A stretch of DNA of 64,000 bases from JADFDG01 sp965232985 (GCA_965232985.1 CBDDRC010000009.1:1-64000); one strand, 5' to 3'. Shown: positions 7,251 through 16,042, counted from the first letter of the stretch. Numbers and translations are program-made. The notes: generated by a model not told the origin, from the letters alone.

Positions 7251-8422
7251 GGTGCGCGCGCTCCGTCCGCTTTTGCAGCGGGTGCGGCCGCTGCGGCGGC
7301 TGCGGCGGCTGCGGCGGCTGGCGCCACCAACGGGCGCACTTTCTGGCCTTCCGTCAACACATGCACGCCGGCGATCACCACTTGCGTGCCGGCAACCAGT
7401 CCGGCGACCACGAAGTCATTGTCATCAAGCCCGACAATCCGGACTGGCACGCGCCGCACCGCTGATGTTGCCGGATCATAGACCCAGACTTGCGTGACGC
7501 CGCCGCCAGGACGCGCATCGCCGATGAGCGCGGTGGTCGGCAGACGCATGCCGCCCGGCTGTGCCGGCAGCACCAGTCTCAAGGTTGCGGACTGGCCGAG
7601 CTCGAGCGCGTCGGCCGGCGCATTCACGCTGTAGCGGGCGCGAAAAGTACGCGTTACCGGATCGGCGCTGGCGGCAAGTTCACGCAATTGCGCAGGGAAC
7701 CTGACATCGGGTTGCGCCCACAGCCAAACCTCGGCTTTCGCAATGTGCGCAAGCGGCGTGCGGTCTTCCGGAAATTCGACCGCAATCTCGCGCGGGCCAT
7801 CCTGGGCGAGACGAATCACCGGTGCGCCGGGCTCTACAACCTCACCGACATCGGCGTCGACCCCGGTGACAACGCCGTCGGCGATGGCGCGCAGCACGGT
7901 GTCGCCAAGCCGGTTGCCTTCCAGCGACGCGCCGCTTTCAGCCTGCCTGAGCATGGCTTCGGCAGCGGCAAGCGTTACCCGCTTGCGGTCGAGTTCCTGT
8001 TCGGACACATAACCCTGCCGGCGCAAATCCTGGAAGCGCCGGTACTCGGACTGGGCAATCTCGACATCGGCGCGCCGGGCGGTGACTTGGGAATCGGCGG
8101 CGGCGTGTGACAACTGATAATCGCGCGGATCCATGCGCGCCAGCTCTTCGCCGCGCTTCACGCGCTGGCCGGCCTCAACGCGCCGCGAAATGATTTTGCC
8201 CGCCGTGCGAAAACCGAGCCGGGATTCGACGCGCGCGCGTACATCGCCGGCGAGTTCCATCGATGGCGAAACCGCCGTACCGCCGACGGTGACGAGTTTC
8301 ACCGGGCGCAGTGGCGCTGGCGGTTCCGGTTGACTGTTGCAGGCAAACAAGGTCAGCGCGCTACCAATCACGGTGGTGGCGAGTAGTGCAAATGCGAAGT
8401 GATGTCGCGTCGCAAGTATCAT
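7247..8422 (-). CDS. RND efflux periplasmic adaptor (membrane fusion protein), lipoprotein
   Basis: A 391-residue HlyD/MFP-family adaptor linking the RND pump to an outer-membrane channel. The N-terminus is a signal with a probable lipobox ending LTLFAC, so a lipid anchor is likely although Phe at -2 is atypical. The barrel-sandwich half 'GKIISRRVEAGQRVKRGEELARMD', a coiled-coil hairpin (~100-165) and the returning 'VTGVDADVGEVVEPGAPVIRLA' segment follow. Near the C-terminus a run of about a dozen alanines, encoded by repeated GCN codons (around 7280-7325), precedes a charged tail; it may vary in length. It overlaps both neighbours by four bases, showing translational coupling in the operon. 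Confidence 0.9.
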   Translation of the reverse strand: MILATRHHFAFALLATTVIGSALTLFACNSQPEPPAPLRPVKLVTVGGTAVSPSMELAGDVRARVESRLGFRTAGKIISRRVEAGQRVKRGEELARMDPRDYQLSHAAADSQVTARRADVEIAQSEYRRFQDLRRQGYVSEQELDRKRVTLAAAEAMLRQAESGASLEGNRLGDTVLRAIADGVVTGVDADVGEVVEPGAPVIRLAQDGPREIAVEFPEDRTPLAHIAKAEVWLWAQPDVRFPAQLRELAASADPVTRTFRARYSVNAPADALELGQSATLRLVLPAQPGGMRLPTTALIGDARPGGGVTQVWVYDPATSAVRRVPVRIVGLDDNDFVVAGLVAGTQVVIAGVHVLTEGQKVRPLVAPAAAAAAAAAAAAPAAKADGARAP

Positions 8423-9177
8423 GACGCATCTCCTTTTGTTGGGGCGGCGCCTGTTGTCGTGGTATCAGGCGCCTGCGGCGTGAGAGTAAATCCGCGGTGG
8501 AGGATGGCCACCGACTCATCGATGTAGCCGTCCATGCGTTTGGCATCGGCCAGATGCGCAGCAAGTTCCTCGCGCATCAAGCCGGGCATAACCAGTGAGC
8601 GCATCAGACCGAAAAGCAGCGTGTAGCGACTGGCAGGTGACAGGCGACGGTAGAGCCCCTGGTCCTGCGCGCGATCGAATAACGTGTCGAGGCGGGCCTG
8701 ATAGGGGTGCACATATTGCTGACGGATGTACTCGCCGCGCTCGTCGTTACCTTCACCTTCACGAAACAAAAACTGCAGCGCCACCGGTTCGCTGGCCATC
8801 AATTTCACTGCCTGTGGCAAATTCGATTGCAGAATCGTCACAGCGTCGCCGGCGCCGGCCAGCGCGTCGAGCAACGCCATCAGGCGCGCGTTGAGCGGCG
8901 CGTAAACGCTGTCGGTCGCTTCGTACCAAAGCTGCTGTTTGGTGCCGAAATGATGCGTCAACAGGCTGTCGCTGACGCCACATGCTGCCGCGAGACTGCG
9001 CAGCGACACGCTGTCGTAGCCCTCGCGCGCAAAGGCGGCGAACGCACGGTGCAAAATTTCCTCGCGCGACATGGCTTCGGCGTCGCGACTGGGCCGACCG
9101 CGCCGGCGCGGCCCGCCGACGGTGGGCGGGAGGGAGGGGTCGGGGGTAACGGAAGGGCGGGGTTGCTTATTGGTCAT
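8419..9177 (-). CDS. TetR-family repressor of the efflux operon
   Basis: A 252-residue TetR regulator. After a Pro/Arg-rich leader (RRRGRPSRD) comes the DNA-binding domain: ILHRAFAAFAREGYDSVSL, then the helix-turn-helix RSLAAACGVSDSLLTHHFG and the 'K..L' helix. The C-terminal ligand domain is variable, as usual. It is the first gene of the tetR-MFP-RND operon and overlaps the next gene by four bases. A palindrome over its own start codon suggests autorepression released by an efflux substrate (inference). Confidence 0.88.
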   Translation of the reverse strand: MTNKQPRPSVTPDPSLPPTVGGPRRRGRPSRDAEAMSREEILHRAFAAFAREGYDSVSLRSLAAACGVSDSLLTHHFGTKQQLWYEATDSVYAPLNARLMALLDALAGAGDAVTILQSNLPQAVKLMASEPVALQFLFREGEGNDERGEYIRQQYVHPYQARLDTLFDRAQDQGLYRRLSPASRYTLLFGLMRSLVMPGLMREELAAHLADAKRMDGYIDESVAILHRGFTLTPQAPDTTTTGAAPTKGDAS

Positions 9178-9186
9178 CCGACCAAT
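9169..9186 (-). promoter_or_regulatory. Palindromic operator over the tetR start codon
   Basis: ATTGGTC-N4-GACCAAT, a perfect 7-bp inverted repeat, encloses the start codon (9175-9177) of the TetR gene. Such palindromes at a TetR gene's own 5' end are typical operators. Binding is inferred. Confidence 0.6.
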
Positions 9187-9242
9187 ACTAGCGCTTAATG
9201 CCGGCAGATGGAACCACAGGATTTACCAGGCAATTTGGGCAA

Positions 9243-9539
9243 TCAGCCCGGCTGGATCAACCCCTCTTTCTGCGCCCGCGTCAGCTTCCGCAGTTGATAC
9301 TCGCGCCGACTGGCCGCTGCGCGATCGCCCGCCGCTTCGTGCCAGGCAAGCACGACGGGCCGGCGCGTGCGCGTGTATTTGGCGCCCGCCTTGCCGGCGT
9401 TGTGCTCGCCGAGGCGCCGATCAAGGTCGGTGGTAATGCCGGTGTAGAGGGTGCCGTCGGCGCAGCGCAGCAGGTAGACGAACCAGGCGGTCGTCGCAGC
9501 GGTCCCGGGTTCGGATACGCGGACGCCATCTGCGATCAC
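9243..9539 (-). CDS. GIY-YIG nuclease superfamily protein
   Basis: A 98-residue single-domain protein of the UPF0213/YhbQ type. WFVYLLRCADG holds the first (GIY-like) strand, LYTGITTDL the second motif, and RRLGEHN plus KYTRTRRPV the catalytic Arg and basic region, with the Glu in 'SRREYQLRKLTRAQK'. The GTG start at 9539 overlaps the trhA stop as GTGA, so translation is probably coupled. Members are small DNA endonuclease-fold proteins whose cellular role is poorly defined. The C-terminal 'KKLTRAQKEGLI'-type motif supports the family call. Confidence 0.85.
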   Translation of the reverse strand: MIADGVRVSEPGTAATTAWFVYLLRCADGTLYTGITTDLDRRLGEHNAGKAGAKYTRTRRPVVLAWHEAAGDRAAASRREYQLRKLTRAQKEGLIQPG

Positions 9540-10195
9540 GGGATGACGTAGAGCCCGATCGCCACGGTGTGGCAGGCGGCGCCGGCCACCACCCACAGGT
9601 GCCAGATCGCGTGCGTGTAGCGGATGGACTTCAGCGCGTAAAACACTGCGCCCACCGTGTAGCAAAGCCCGCCGACCAGCAGCAGCGAAAAGCCCGCGCG
9701 CGGCAGCGCTTGCCACAGCTCGTACACCACGAACATCGCCAACCAGCCCATCAGCAGATAGGTGGCGAGCGACAACCAGCGGAAATGGTGGACGAAGAAC
9801 ACCTTGAAGATGACGCCGGCCAACGCCAACGACCACACGACACCCAGCAGCACATGCGACGCCGTTGAGTGCAGTGTGATTGACATGAACGGCGTGTAGG
9901 TGCCGGCGATCAGCACAAAAATCGCGCCGTGGTCGATGCGTTTGAGAATGTCCTTGGCGCGCGGATTCGGGATGGCGTGGTAGAGCGTCGAGAAGAGGAA
10001 CAGCACGACCAGACTGCTGCCATAGACAACGAGGCCTGCCAGATCCCAGCCGGACAACACTGGAATGCCCTTCACCAACAGCAGTGTGAGCCCGACGATG
10101 GCGGCGGCGGTACCGAAACCGTGCGTGATCGCGTTGGCGATCTCTTCGCCCAGGCTGTAGGCGGCCGGCGGGTGCGGCGCGGGTCGGGCATTCAT
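9536..10195 (-). CDS. trhA: Hemolysin III / PAQR-family membrane protein
   Basis: A 219-residue protein with seven predicted membrane spans. Family motifs are in order: EEIANAITHGFG near the N-terminus, FSTLYHAI, then RIDHGAIFVLIAGTYTPF, and HAIWHLWVVAG near the end, giving the conserved Ser/Asp/His set that binds a metal in the PAQR superfamily. Bacterial members (TrhA) are linked to membrane lipid or energy homeostasis; the name hemolysin III is historical. It is followed by a four-base-overlapping GIY-YIG gene and preceded by a tetR gene 90 bases away on the same strand. Confidence 0.88.
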   Translation of the reverse strand: MNARPAPHPPAAYSLGEEIANAITHGFGTAAAIVGLTLLLVKGIPVLSGWDLAGLVVYGSSLVVLFLFSTLYHAIPNPRAKDILKRIDHGAIFVLIAGTYTPFMSITLHSTASHVLLGVVWSLALAGVIFKVFFVHHFRWLSLATYLLMGWLAMFVVYELWQALPRAGFSLLLVGGLCYTVGAVFYALKSIRYTHAIWHLWVVAGAACHTVAIGLYVIP

Positions 10196-10285
10196 GCGGC
10201 AATTTCTCCTTTAACCCCGAAAGGCACGACAGTGATCGTCATGCTGTTGGTGGTATCCGCGCAAGTAGCCAGGCGGTATACCGAA

Positions 10286-10963
10286 TCATGATGGCGCGGC
10301 AGGCGCCAGTTGCAGATAACGAATGAAGGCATCGGTGAGCTTCGCCCCGAGCGTGGCGTCATCGCTGGCGAGTTGTTCCTGCGCACTCGGCGGCACGAAC
10401 AGTTGTTGATCGAGCGTGGCCAGCACCATGCGCAGCGCGAAGGCAACGGCCTCGTCGAACTGCTCCGGCGTGCGGCTGCCGCGAAAAGGCCGCAACGCCG
10501 CGCAGGCGGCATCGCGCAGTGCCACGGTGACGTGCAGGGCCCGCGCCGTGAAGCGCGGATCGCGGAACGAATCGATGGCCGCCGCCCGCAGCACGCCACG
10601 GTTGCGCAGGTGGCCGCGCACGATATTGCTGATCACCAGTCGCGCCACGGCCCGGGCATTGGCATCCGTCGCGCCGCCCCCGGTTGCCAGCTGGCGCCCG
10701 GCAGCTGCGTGCAGCCAGTCACTCATCGCGACGGTGCGCCCGGCAAGGCGCTCGTGCAGGGCATGCAGGAGTGCCTGTTTGTCAGCGAAGCGGGCGTAGA
10801 ACGAGCCGGCACTGGAGCCGGCGTCCGCGATGATTTCGGCAAGGGCGATGGCGTGATAGGGGCGCTGCGCGAGCAAGGCCTCGGCGGCGTCGAGCAGGGC
10901 ATCCAGGGTGCGCTGGCTGCGGGCCTGGCGGGGCTGCCGAGCCCAGGTCGGGGTGGTGGTCAT
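10286..10963 (-). CDS. TetR-family transcriptional regulator
   Basis: A 225-residue TetR protein. The N-terminal domain reads RQARSQRTLDALLDAAEALL, then the helix-turn-helix LAEIIADAGSSAGSFYARF and DKQALLHAL. The C-terminal ligand-binding half is Ala-rich and not diagnostic. It lies between an alpha/beta hydrolase gene upstream and trhA downstream, all leftward, and could control either. An inverted repeat 14 bases before its start codon suggests autoregulation. Confidence 0.87.
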   Translation of the reverse strand: MTTTPTWARQPRQARSQRTLDALLDAAEALLAQRPYHAIALAEIIADAGSSAGSFYARFADKQALLHALHERLAGRTVAMSDWLHAAAGRQLATGGGATDANARAVARLVISNIVRGHLRNRGVLRAAAIDSFRDPRFTARALHVTVALRDAACAALRPFRGSRTPEQFDEAVAFALRMVLATLDQQLFVPPSAQEQLASDDATLGAKLTDAFIRYLQLAPAAPS

Positions 10964-10976
10964 GGGCCGCCCATAA

Positions 10977-11000
10977 ATAGAACCAGTATTCTTGTTCTAT
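10977..11000 (-). promoter_or_regulatory. Inverted repeat upstream of the second tetR gene, probable operator
   Basis: ATAGAAC-N10-GTTCTAT lies 14 bases before the start codon at 10963. Size and position fit an operator of the adjacent TetR regulator. This is inferred from sequence symmetry only. Confidence 0.5.
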
Positions 11001-11100
11001 AAGCTAGCTGAGTGGCAAGAGTCCGGCAAGCCGCTTCCGTCAGGCGGGCGCCGGCACAAAGTCGCGACGGAAAACCGGTGTAATCGGCATGCAGCGGGCC

Positions 11101-11934
11101 TCAGATGCGGATAAATACCAGCAGGTCGGCGTTGAGCTGTTCCTTGTGGGTGTCGGCAAGTCCGTGGGGTGCGCCCGCGTAGATTTTCAGGGTCGCGTTG
11201 CTGACAATTTTCGCTGTACACAGCGCGGCGGCACCGATCGGCACGATCTGATCGTCATCGCCGTGCACGATCAGTGTCGGCACGTCGAATTTCTTGAGGT
11301 CTTCGGTGAAATCCGTTGCGGAGAACGCCTTGATGCAATCAAAGGTGTTGTGGTGGCCGGCCTGCATGCCCTGGCGCCAGAACGAATCGATCATGCCCTG
11401 CGAAACCTTTGCCCCTGCCGCGCCGGGCCGATTGGCGCCGAAGAACGGGCCACCAGCGAGATCCCTGTAGAACTGCGAGCGATCGGCAAGGCAGCCGGTA
11501 CGGATGGCGTCGAACTTTTCCATCGGCAAGCCATCGGGATTGCCGGCGGTTTTCAGCATCAGCGGCGTAACGGCGGCGATCAGTGCGGCCTTGCGCACGC
11601 GTTTCGTCCCGTGCCGACCGATATAACGCGCCACTTCGCCGCCGCCTGCGGAGAAACCAACCAGCACGATGTCGTTCAGGTCGAGCGTTTCAATGAGCGC
11701 CGCAAGATCGTCGGCATAGGTGTCCATCTCGTTGCCATGCCACGGCTGGCTGGAGCGGCCGTGGCCGCGACGATCATGGGCTATGCAGCGATAACCGTTG
11801 GCGGCCAAAAACATCATCTGGGCTTCCCAACTGTCTGCACTGAGCGGCCAGCCGTGGCTGAACACGACTGGCGGTCCGGCGCCCCAGTCCTTGTAATAAA
11901 TCTGCGTGCCGTCTTTCGTCGTGAAGGTGCTCAT
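11101..11934 (-). CDS. Alpha/beta hydrolase, cofactor-free haloperoxidase type
   Basis: A 277-residue alpha/beta hydrolase. The oxyanion strand reads VVFSHGWPLSADSWE, the nucleophile elbow is VGFSAGGGE (Ser in GFSAG), and the acid and base are supplied by VHGDDDQIVP and APHGLADTH. 'HDRRGHGRSSQPW' and the nucleophile motif are characteristic of the non-haem chloroperoxidase/esterase group, whose in vivo reaction is usually perhydrolysis or ester hydrolysis. It has no signal peptide, so it is cytoplasmic. It is transcribed away from the glycine-zipper gene at 12130 and lies upstream of a tetR gene that may control it. Confidence 0.85.
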   Translation of the reverse strand: MSTFTTKDGTQIYYKDWGAGPPVVFSHGWPLSADSWEAQMMFLAANGYRCIAHDRRGHGRSSQPWHGNEMDTYADDLAALIETLDLNDIVLVGFSAGGGEVARYIGRHGTKRVRKAALIAAVTPLMLKTAGNPDGLPMEKFDAIRTGCLADRSQFYRDLAGGPFFGANRPGAAGAKVSQGMIDSFWRQGMQAGHHNTFDCIKAFSATDFTEDLKKFDVPTLIVHGDDDQIVPIGAAALCTAKIVSNATLKIYAGAPHGLADTHKEQLNADLLVFIRI

Positions 11935-12129
11935 TGCCTGCTCCTGCGCTGATTGAATCTTCAGTTGCTGCGGCTACGGAGTTCATCATGGCGAGCAGTG
12001 CGCGCACGGTTCGGCAGCGAACAGACGCCGGAAATCTGGCCGCCTAGGGTAGGTAGCCAGAGCAAACGAATCGCTACCGCGCGGAAAACCCGGGCGCGAA
12101 GATATTTCCGCGAAAAATGGAGCAGGACA

Positions 12130-12633
12130 ATGAAAAATTATCTGCACAGATTACTGGGTCTCTACACAACCCGCGCGGCTGCCGAAGCTGTGCGCGATCA
12201 GCTTGTTGAATGCGGCCTGCCGGCAAAAAAAGTGAAGATCCTGGAGCCAGGACACGGCTGCGCGGGCATGACAACTCAGGCCGACAGTGACGATGTGCTG
12301 CAGGAAATGTTGCGCGAAGGCATGATCGGTACCGTGATCGGCACACTTGCCGCCGCAGCGGGTACCATCGCAATGGCGGCCGCGAAAATCGGTCTGTTCG
12401 CTTCCAGCCCCTTACTTGGTGCGCTGATCATGCTCGGGTGGGGTGCTACGATCGGCGGGTTTGTGGGTGCGGCCGCCGGTGCGCGCAGCAGCAAGGGCGC
12501 CGTCCCCGATCTGGTCAACCTCTCGCTCGCGAGTGGCCATGTTGTGATCATCGCCCATACGTCCACCGAAGCGCAGACAACGCTGGCCCGGCAGATCCTG
12601 GGAAAATCGATGTGTGGACGCGGCGGCGTGTGA
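12130..12633 (+). CDS. Small glycine-zipper membrane protein, function unknown
   Basis: A 167-residue protein starting at the ATG after AGCAGGA. The first ~55 residues look like a ferredoxin-like domain (LLGLYTTRAAAEAVRDQLVECG...) as in stress proteins with a 'general stress 17M' fold. Residues ~65-125 form two hydrophobic Gly/Ala-rich segments (GTVIGTLAAAAGTIAMAAA; GATIGGFVGAAAGA), a glycine-zipper pair, followed by a soluble end HVVIIAHTSTEAQTTLARQIL. The neighbours (FMN reductase, OsmC, pirin, SodC) suggest a stress setting. I cannot name a function. The reading frame is open further upstream, but no good start is seen there. Confidence 0.65.
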   Translation: MKNYLHRLLGLYTTRAAAEAVRDQLVECGLPAKKVKILEPGHGCAGMTTQADSDDVLQEMLREGMIGTVIGTLAAAAGTIAMAAAKIGLFASSPLLGALIMLGWGATIGGFVGAAAGARSSKGAVPDLVNLSLASGHVVIIAHTSTEAQTTLARQILGKSMCGRGGV

Positions 12634-12676
12634 GCCAGGCTTTCGTGTTTTTACGGTCTTTAAGGGAGTACGCACT

Positions 12677-13255
12677 GTGGCCACATCCGTACCTGTCAGG
12701 ATACTCGGCATCACCGGCAGCCTGCGCCGACAGTCATACAACACGGCGCTGTTGCGCGCTGCACAAACGCTAGCCGGCGCTGACATACAACTCGATCTTG
12801 CGACGCTGCACGGCATCCCGTTGTACGACGGCGATGTCGAGCAGCAGGCCGGGATACCGCAGGCCGTTGACGAACTCAAGGCGCGCATCGTCGCCTGTGA
12901 CGGGTTGCTTATTGCCACGCCCGAATACAACAACAGCATACCCGGCGTACTCAAGAACGCGCTCGACTGGCTGTCGCGCCCGCCTGCGGATAGCGCCCGG
13001 ATTTTCGGCAACCGGCCGGTTGCGGTGCTTGGCGCTTCACCTGGCAAGTTCGGCACTATTCTCGCGCAGAGCGCGTGGTTGCCGGTATTGCGAACGCTCG
13101 GCACCCGCCAATGGGCCGGCGGTCGCCTGATGGTAGCGAAGGCTGACAAGGCATTCGACGAAAACGGCGTTATGCTTGACGATGCCGTGCGCCAGCAACT
13201 GGGCGACTTTCTTCAGGGTTTCGCCCAATTTATTCGCGCGGGAAAACAACCGTGA
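12677..13255 (+). CDS. NAD(P)H-dependent FMN reductase (ChrR/ArsH-like flavodoxin fold)
   Basis: A 192-residue flavodoxin-like reductase. The phosphate-binding loop ILGITGSLRRQSYNTALLRAA is followed by TPEYNNSIPGVLKNALDWLSR, the signature of NADPH-dependent FMN reductases such as ChrR, YieF and AzoR relatives; substrates include quinones, azo dyes and chromate. GTG at 12677 is chosen because GGGA lies nine bases before it and the protein then begins close to the first strand as in the family; an in-frame ATG at 12614 overlaps the preceding gene. It lies 43 bases after the glycine-zipper gene and may be cotranscribed. Confidence 0.86.
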   Translation: MATSVPVRILGITGSLRRQSYNTALLRAAQTLAGADIQLDLATLHGIPLYDGDVEQQAGIPQAVDELKARIVACDGLLIATPEYNNSIPGVLKNALDWLSRPPADSARIFGNRPVAVLGASPGKFGTILAQSAWLPVLRTLGTRQWAGGRLMVAKADKAFDENGVMLDDAVRQQLGDFLQGFAQFIRAGKQP

Positions 13256-13347
13256 CAACGCTGCCACAGACGAGCGCCTGAAGCACGAACGCCCAAAACA
13301 CAATCGCGCCGCATCCGGTTCGGCGCATCCTGGAAGGAGATGCCGCG

Positions 13348-13767
13348 ATGACTACCCCGGAAACCATTCCGACCGTCCGTGCCGTGAACGGCGATGTGCC
13401 ATGGCTCGTCCGTTTTATCGACAACGACGGCCACGAGTGGATCGGCGATGAGCCGGCTGCGGACGGCGGTGGCGACATCGGCCCGTCACCAAAACAGTTG
13501 TTGCTGTCCAGCCTTGGCGCCTGCACCGCGATCACCTTGCAGATGTACGCGCAACGCAAGCAGTGGCCGCTGACGGGCATCGAGGTCGAGTTGCAGTTGA
13601 ACCCACAGGGCAAACCCAAAAACAGTACCGACATCACGCGCAGCATCAAACTGGCCGGGAGGTTGAGCACCGAGCAGAGCGAGCGCCTTATGCAGATTGC
13701 CGACGCCTGCCCGCTGCACAAAATACTGACCGGTGAAATCCGCGTCGCAACAATATTGTCGGCCTGA
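13348..13767 (+). CDS. OsmC/Ohr-family protein
   Basis: A 139-residue OsmC-like protein. The two family cysteines are present in LLSSLGACTAITLQMYAQ and IADACPLHKIL; in OsmC/Ohr they reduce organic hydroperoxides. The N-terminal beta-rich part (PWLVRFIDNDGHEWIGDEP) and the 'GGGDIGPSPKQLLLSSLGAC' region fit the YhfA-like branch rather than Ohr itself. It starts after GGAGAT, the same direction as the FMN reductase, and is convergent with pirin. Peroxidase activity is inferred from family. Confidence 0.88.
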   Translation: MTTPETIPTVRAVNGDVPWLVRFIDNDGHEWIGDEPAADGGGDIGPSPKQLLLSSLGACTAITLQMYAQRKQWPLTGIEVELQLNPQGKPKNSTDITRSIKLAGRLSTEQSERLMQIADACPLHKILTGEIRVATILSA

Positions 13768-13803
13768 TTGCACGCGTTACGCACGGCGCACGCAGGTTTG
13801 TCG

Positions 13804-14673
13804 CTACGACGGCATTTTCCCGAACCGGCCGTTATTAAAGTCTTCGATCGCTTCCTGAATCTGCTGCGCGGTGTTCATCACGAACGGGCCATGACCTTCG
13901 ATGGGCTCATTCAGCGGCGCGCCGGCCAGCACCAGCAAAGTCGCATCGCTGTTGGCGGTGAGGGTGAAATCGCTGCCAACCTGATCAAGCACGGCAAACT
14001 GCGCTTCGCGGACCGCCTCGCTGTTGTTGTTCACCTGCACGGCCCCGTGCAGTACCACCACGGCGAGTGAGTGGCCTGCGGGCAGACTGAATGCGGCACG
14101 TTTGCCGGCATTCAGGCGTACATCCCACACATCAATCGGTGAAAAAGTGCGTGCCGGGCCGGTATGGCCGGCGTAACTGCCGGCAATCACCCGTACACGA
14201 CCGGCAGCATCGGGCAACAACACGGACGGAATGTCACGATCGAGAATGCCCTGATAGCCCGGCACAGCCATTTTGTTTTTTGCCGGCAGGTTTACCCACA
14301 ACTGCACCATTTCCAGTTCACCGCCGCTTCTGGCGAAGGCCGGCGAATGAAATTCTTCGTGGAGAATGCCGGCGCCGGCGGTCATCCACTGCACGTCGCC
14401 CGGGCCGATGACGCCACCGCTGCCGGTGGAATCGCGATGCGCTACCCCGCCTTGATAAACGATGGTCACCGTTTCAAAACCGCGGTGTGGATGTGCGCCC
14501 ACGCCGCGCTTGTTGATGGTGGGCGTGAAGGCCTGCGGGCCGGCGTAATCGAGCAGCAAGAAAGGACTCAGTTGCGCGCCAAACCGGCTGTATGCGAACA
14601 GCGAGCGCACGGGGAAACCATCGCCCACCCAGTGGCGATGGTTGTTGGCGTAGACGCCAAGAATTTTTTTCAT
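13804..14673 (-). CDS. Pirin family bicupin protein
   Basis: A 289-residue pirin. The N-terminal cupin has the metal-binding pattern GAHPHRGFETVTIVYQG, then VAHRDSTGSGGVIGPGDVQWMTAGAGILHEE, supplying three His and one Glu for a single iron. The second cupin (~150-270) is degenerate. Bacterial pirins have been reported as quercetinases or as modulators of central metabolism; which applies here is unknown. The gene is in a leftward run behind sodC (22 bases) with redox-related neighbours. Confidence 0.9.
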   Translation of the reverse strand: MKKILGVYANNHRHWVGDGFPVRSLFAYSRFGAQLSPFLLLDYAGPQAFTPTINKRGVGAHPHRGFETVTIVYQGGVAHRDSTGSGGVIGPGDVQWMTAGAGILHEEFHSPAFARSGGELEMVQLWVNLPAKNKMAVPGYQGILDRDIPSVLLPDAAGRVRVIAGSYAGHTGPARTFSPIDVWDVRLNAGKRAAFSLPAGHSLAVVVLHGAVQVNNNSEAVREAQFAVLDQVGSDFTLTANSDATLLVLAGAPLNEPIEGHGPFVMNTAQQIQEAIEDFNNGRFGKMPS

Positions 14674-14694
14674 GCCGCCGCTGCCCCGCCCTCG

Positions 14695-15207
14695 CTACTT
14701 CACGATGCCGCAGGCAACGCGTGGCCCGCCACCGCCCAGCGCCGCCGGCTGATCCGCATGGTTGTCGCCGCCGGCATGAATCATGATTGCGCGGCCGACA
14801 ACATCGGACGCCTTGAGTCTTGGCGCCAACACCGGCTGCGTAGCGGCACCGCTCGCATCAACGAAAAGCGGCGGCAAATCTCCCAGATGCCCTTCACCCC
14901 ACGGCTCGCCGTGCCGGTTCGCTCCGGCCGGATCAAGATGACCGCCTGCCGCCAGGGCGGCCACCATTTTCCCTTCCTTCTCTTTCGGTTCACAACCGGG
15001 GTTCTGATGAACATGGAAGCCATGAAGGCCCGGCACAAGGCCCTGCAACGCGGGCGTAAATACCAAGCCGTATTTCGTCTCGGAAATGGAAATCTTCCCG
15101 ATTTCTGCGCCAACGCCTTTTGCGTCGACAAAATTCATGGTGACGGCGCTATCTGCCCAGGCAGCTGCTGACAGGCAAGTGAAAAGTATTGCAGTGGCAT
15201 ATTTCAT
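14695..15207 (-). CDS. sodC: Cu/Zn superoxide dismutase, periplasmic
   Basis: A 170-residue secreted SodC. Residues 1-19 are a signal peptide (MKYATAILFTCLSAAAWA). Copper/zinc ligands sit in GLHGFHVHQNPGC and in GGHLDPAG...H...H.GDL, and the last histidine in IMIHAGGDNHADQP; the disulfide pair is the Cys in NPGC and in RVACGIVK. The ATG at 15207 follows GGAGAGAG and fits the signal peptide; an upstream in-frame ATG would add a non-signal leader. It dismutates superoxide in the periplasm. Confidence 0.95.
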   Translation of the reverse strand: MKYATAILFTCLSAAAWADSAVTMNFVDAKGVGAEIGKISISETKYGLVFTPALQGLVPGLHGFHVHQNPGCEPKEKEGKMVAALAAGGHLDPAGANRHGEPWGEGHLGDLPPLFVDASGAATQPVLAPRLKASDVVGRAIMIHAGGDNHADQPAALGGGGPRVACGIVK

Positions 15208-15301
15208 CGGTGCTCTCTCCTTTGGTGGATTACTTCCATGGTAACTGGCGGGTTGGCGCACGTCGCGGCCTGCCTGCGTGATCAAGCCTGCAATAAAACG
15301 C

Positions 15302-16042
15302 TTATGAAAGCACGGCAAACATTCCGTAAATCAACCCGGCAAGCGCCAGCGCACCAACGCCCAGAATGACATATGCGCCCCGGGTAATGCCGCTTATTGT
15401 TTGCTTGATGGCTGCCCGATCATTCACGTTGGGAAATGCCGATGCGGGTTCCGGCACACCCAGGAACGCGCAGAGCGGCTTCCAGCCCTGATCTACGGAA
15501 TACACCAACAGTCGTTCTGGCGGAACAGCGGCTTTCACATCGGCGATGTGCTGGTGATAGTGCGCAATGGCCTTGCCACGATCACTCATCGTTCCTTTGT
15601 GCATACGCTGCCAAATCAGCTTATGGCACATATCACCCATTTTCCTTCCGAATGGAGTGGCAAATTTCAGCACCTTGAACTGCCACATGATTTCGGTGAA
15701 ATAAATAGTTTCCATGGTGCTTTCGTACCATACCTCAGCCCCACGGGGGTGAACGGTAAGCAAAACCTTGGCATCTGGATAGGCTGTCAGGAGCTCGCGC
15801 CATACACAGGACGCAGGGTTGTCGACCGCAGCGGTGTATTTGGCAAATACCTGTTCCCAGTCGTATTGCGCTGCGGCTGGCCCGTTCGCCACCTTGCGCC
15901 AGAAATCCAGATGGGTCTTGTTGTCCTTGTTCTCCAGCACTTCGAACATGTGATAGCACGGAAAGCCCAGCTGATTGAGCGCTGTATATACGGACAGCGT
16001 GCCGGTCCGCCCGTAGCCGGCGCCGATGATTTTTAACGCCAT
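15302..16042 (-). CDS. Sulfotransferase-fold P-loop protein with C-terminal membrane anchor
   Basis: A 246-residue protein starting with IIGAGYGRTGTLSVYTALNQLG, the 5'-phosphosulfate-binding loop of the sulfotransferase family (Sulfotransfer_4-like). 'ELLTAYPDAKVLLTVHPRGAEVWYES' matches the second, 3'-phosphate-binding motif, with Pro in place of the usual Arg after His (HPRG). The last ~25 residues (GAYVILGVGALALAGLIYGMF) are a hydrophobic membrane segment. Acceptor substrate is unknown. It lies between glmS and sodC on the same strand, with 21 bases to glmS. Confidence 0.8.
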   Translation of the reverse strand: MALKIIGAGYGRTGTLSVYTALNQLGFPCYHMFEVLENKDNKTHLDFWRKVANGPAAAQYDWEQVFAKYTAAVDNPASCVWRELLTAYPDAKVLLTVHPRGAEVWYESTMETIYFTEIMWQFKVLKFATPFGRKMGDMCHKLIWQRMHKGTMSDRGKAIAHYHQHIADVKAAVPPERLLVYSVDQGWKPLCAFLGVPEPASAFPNVNDRAAIKQTISGITRGAYVILGVGALALAGLIYGMFAVLS

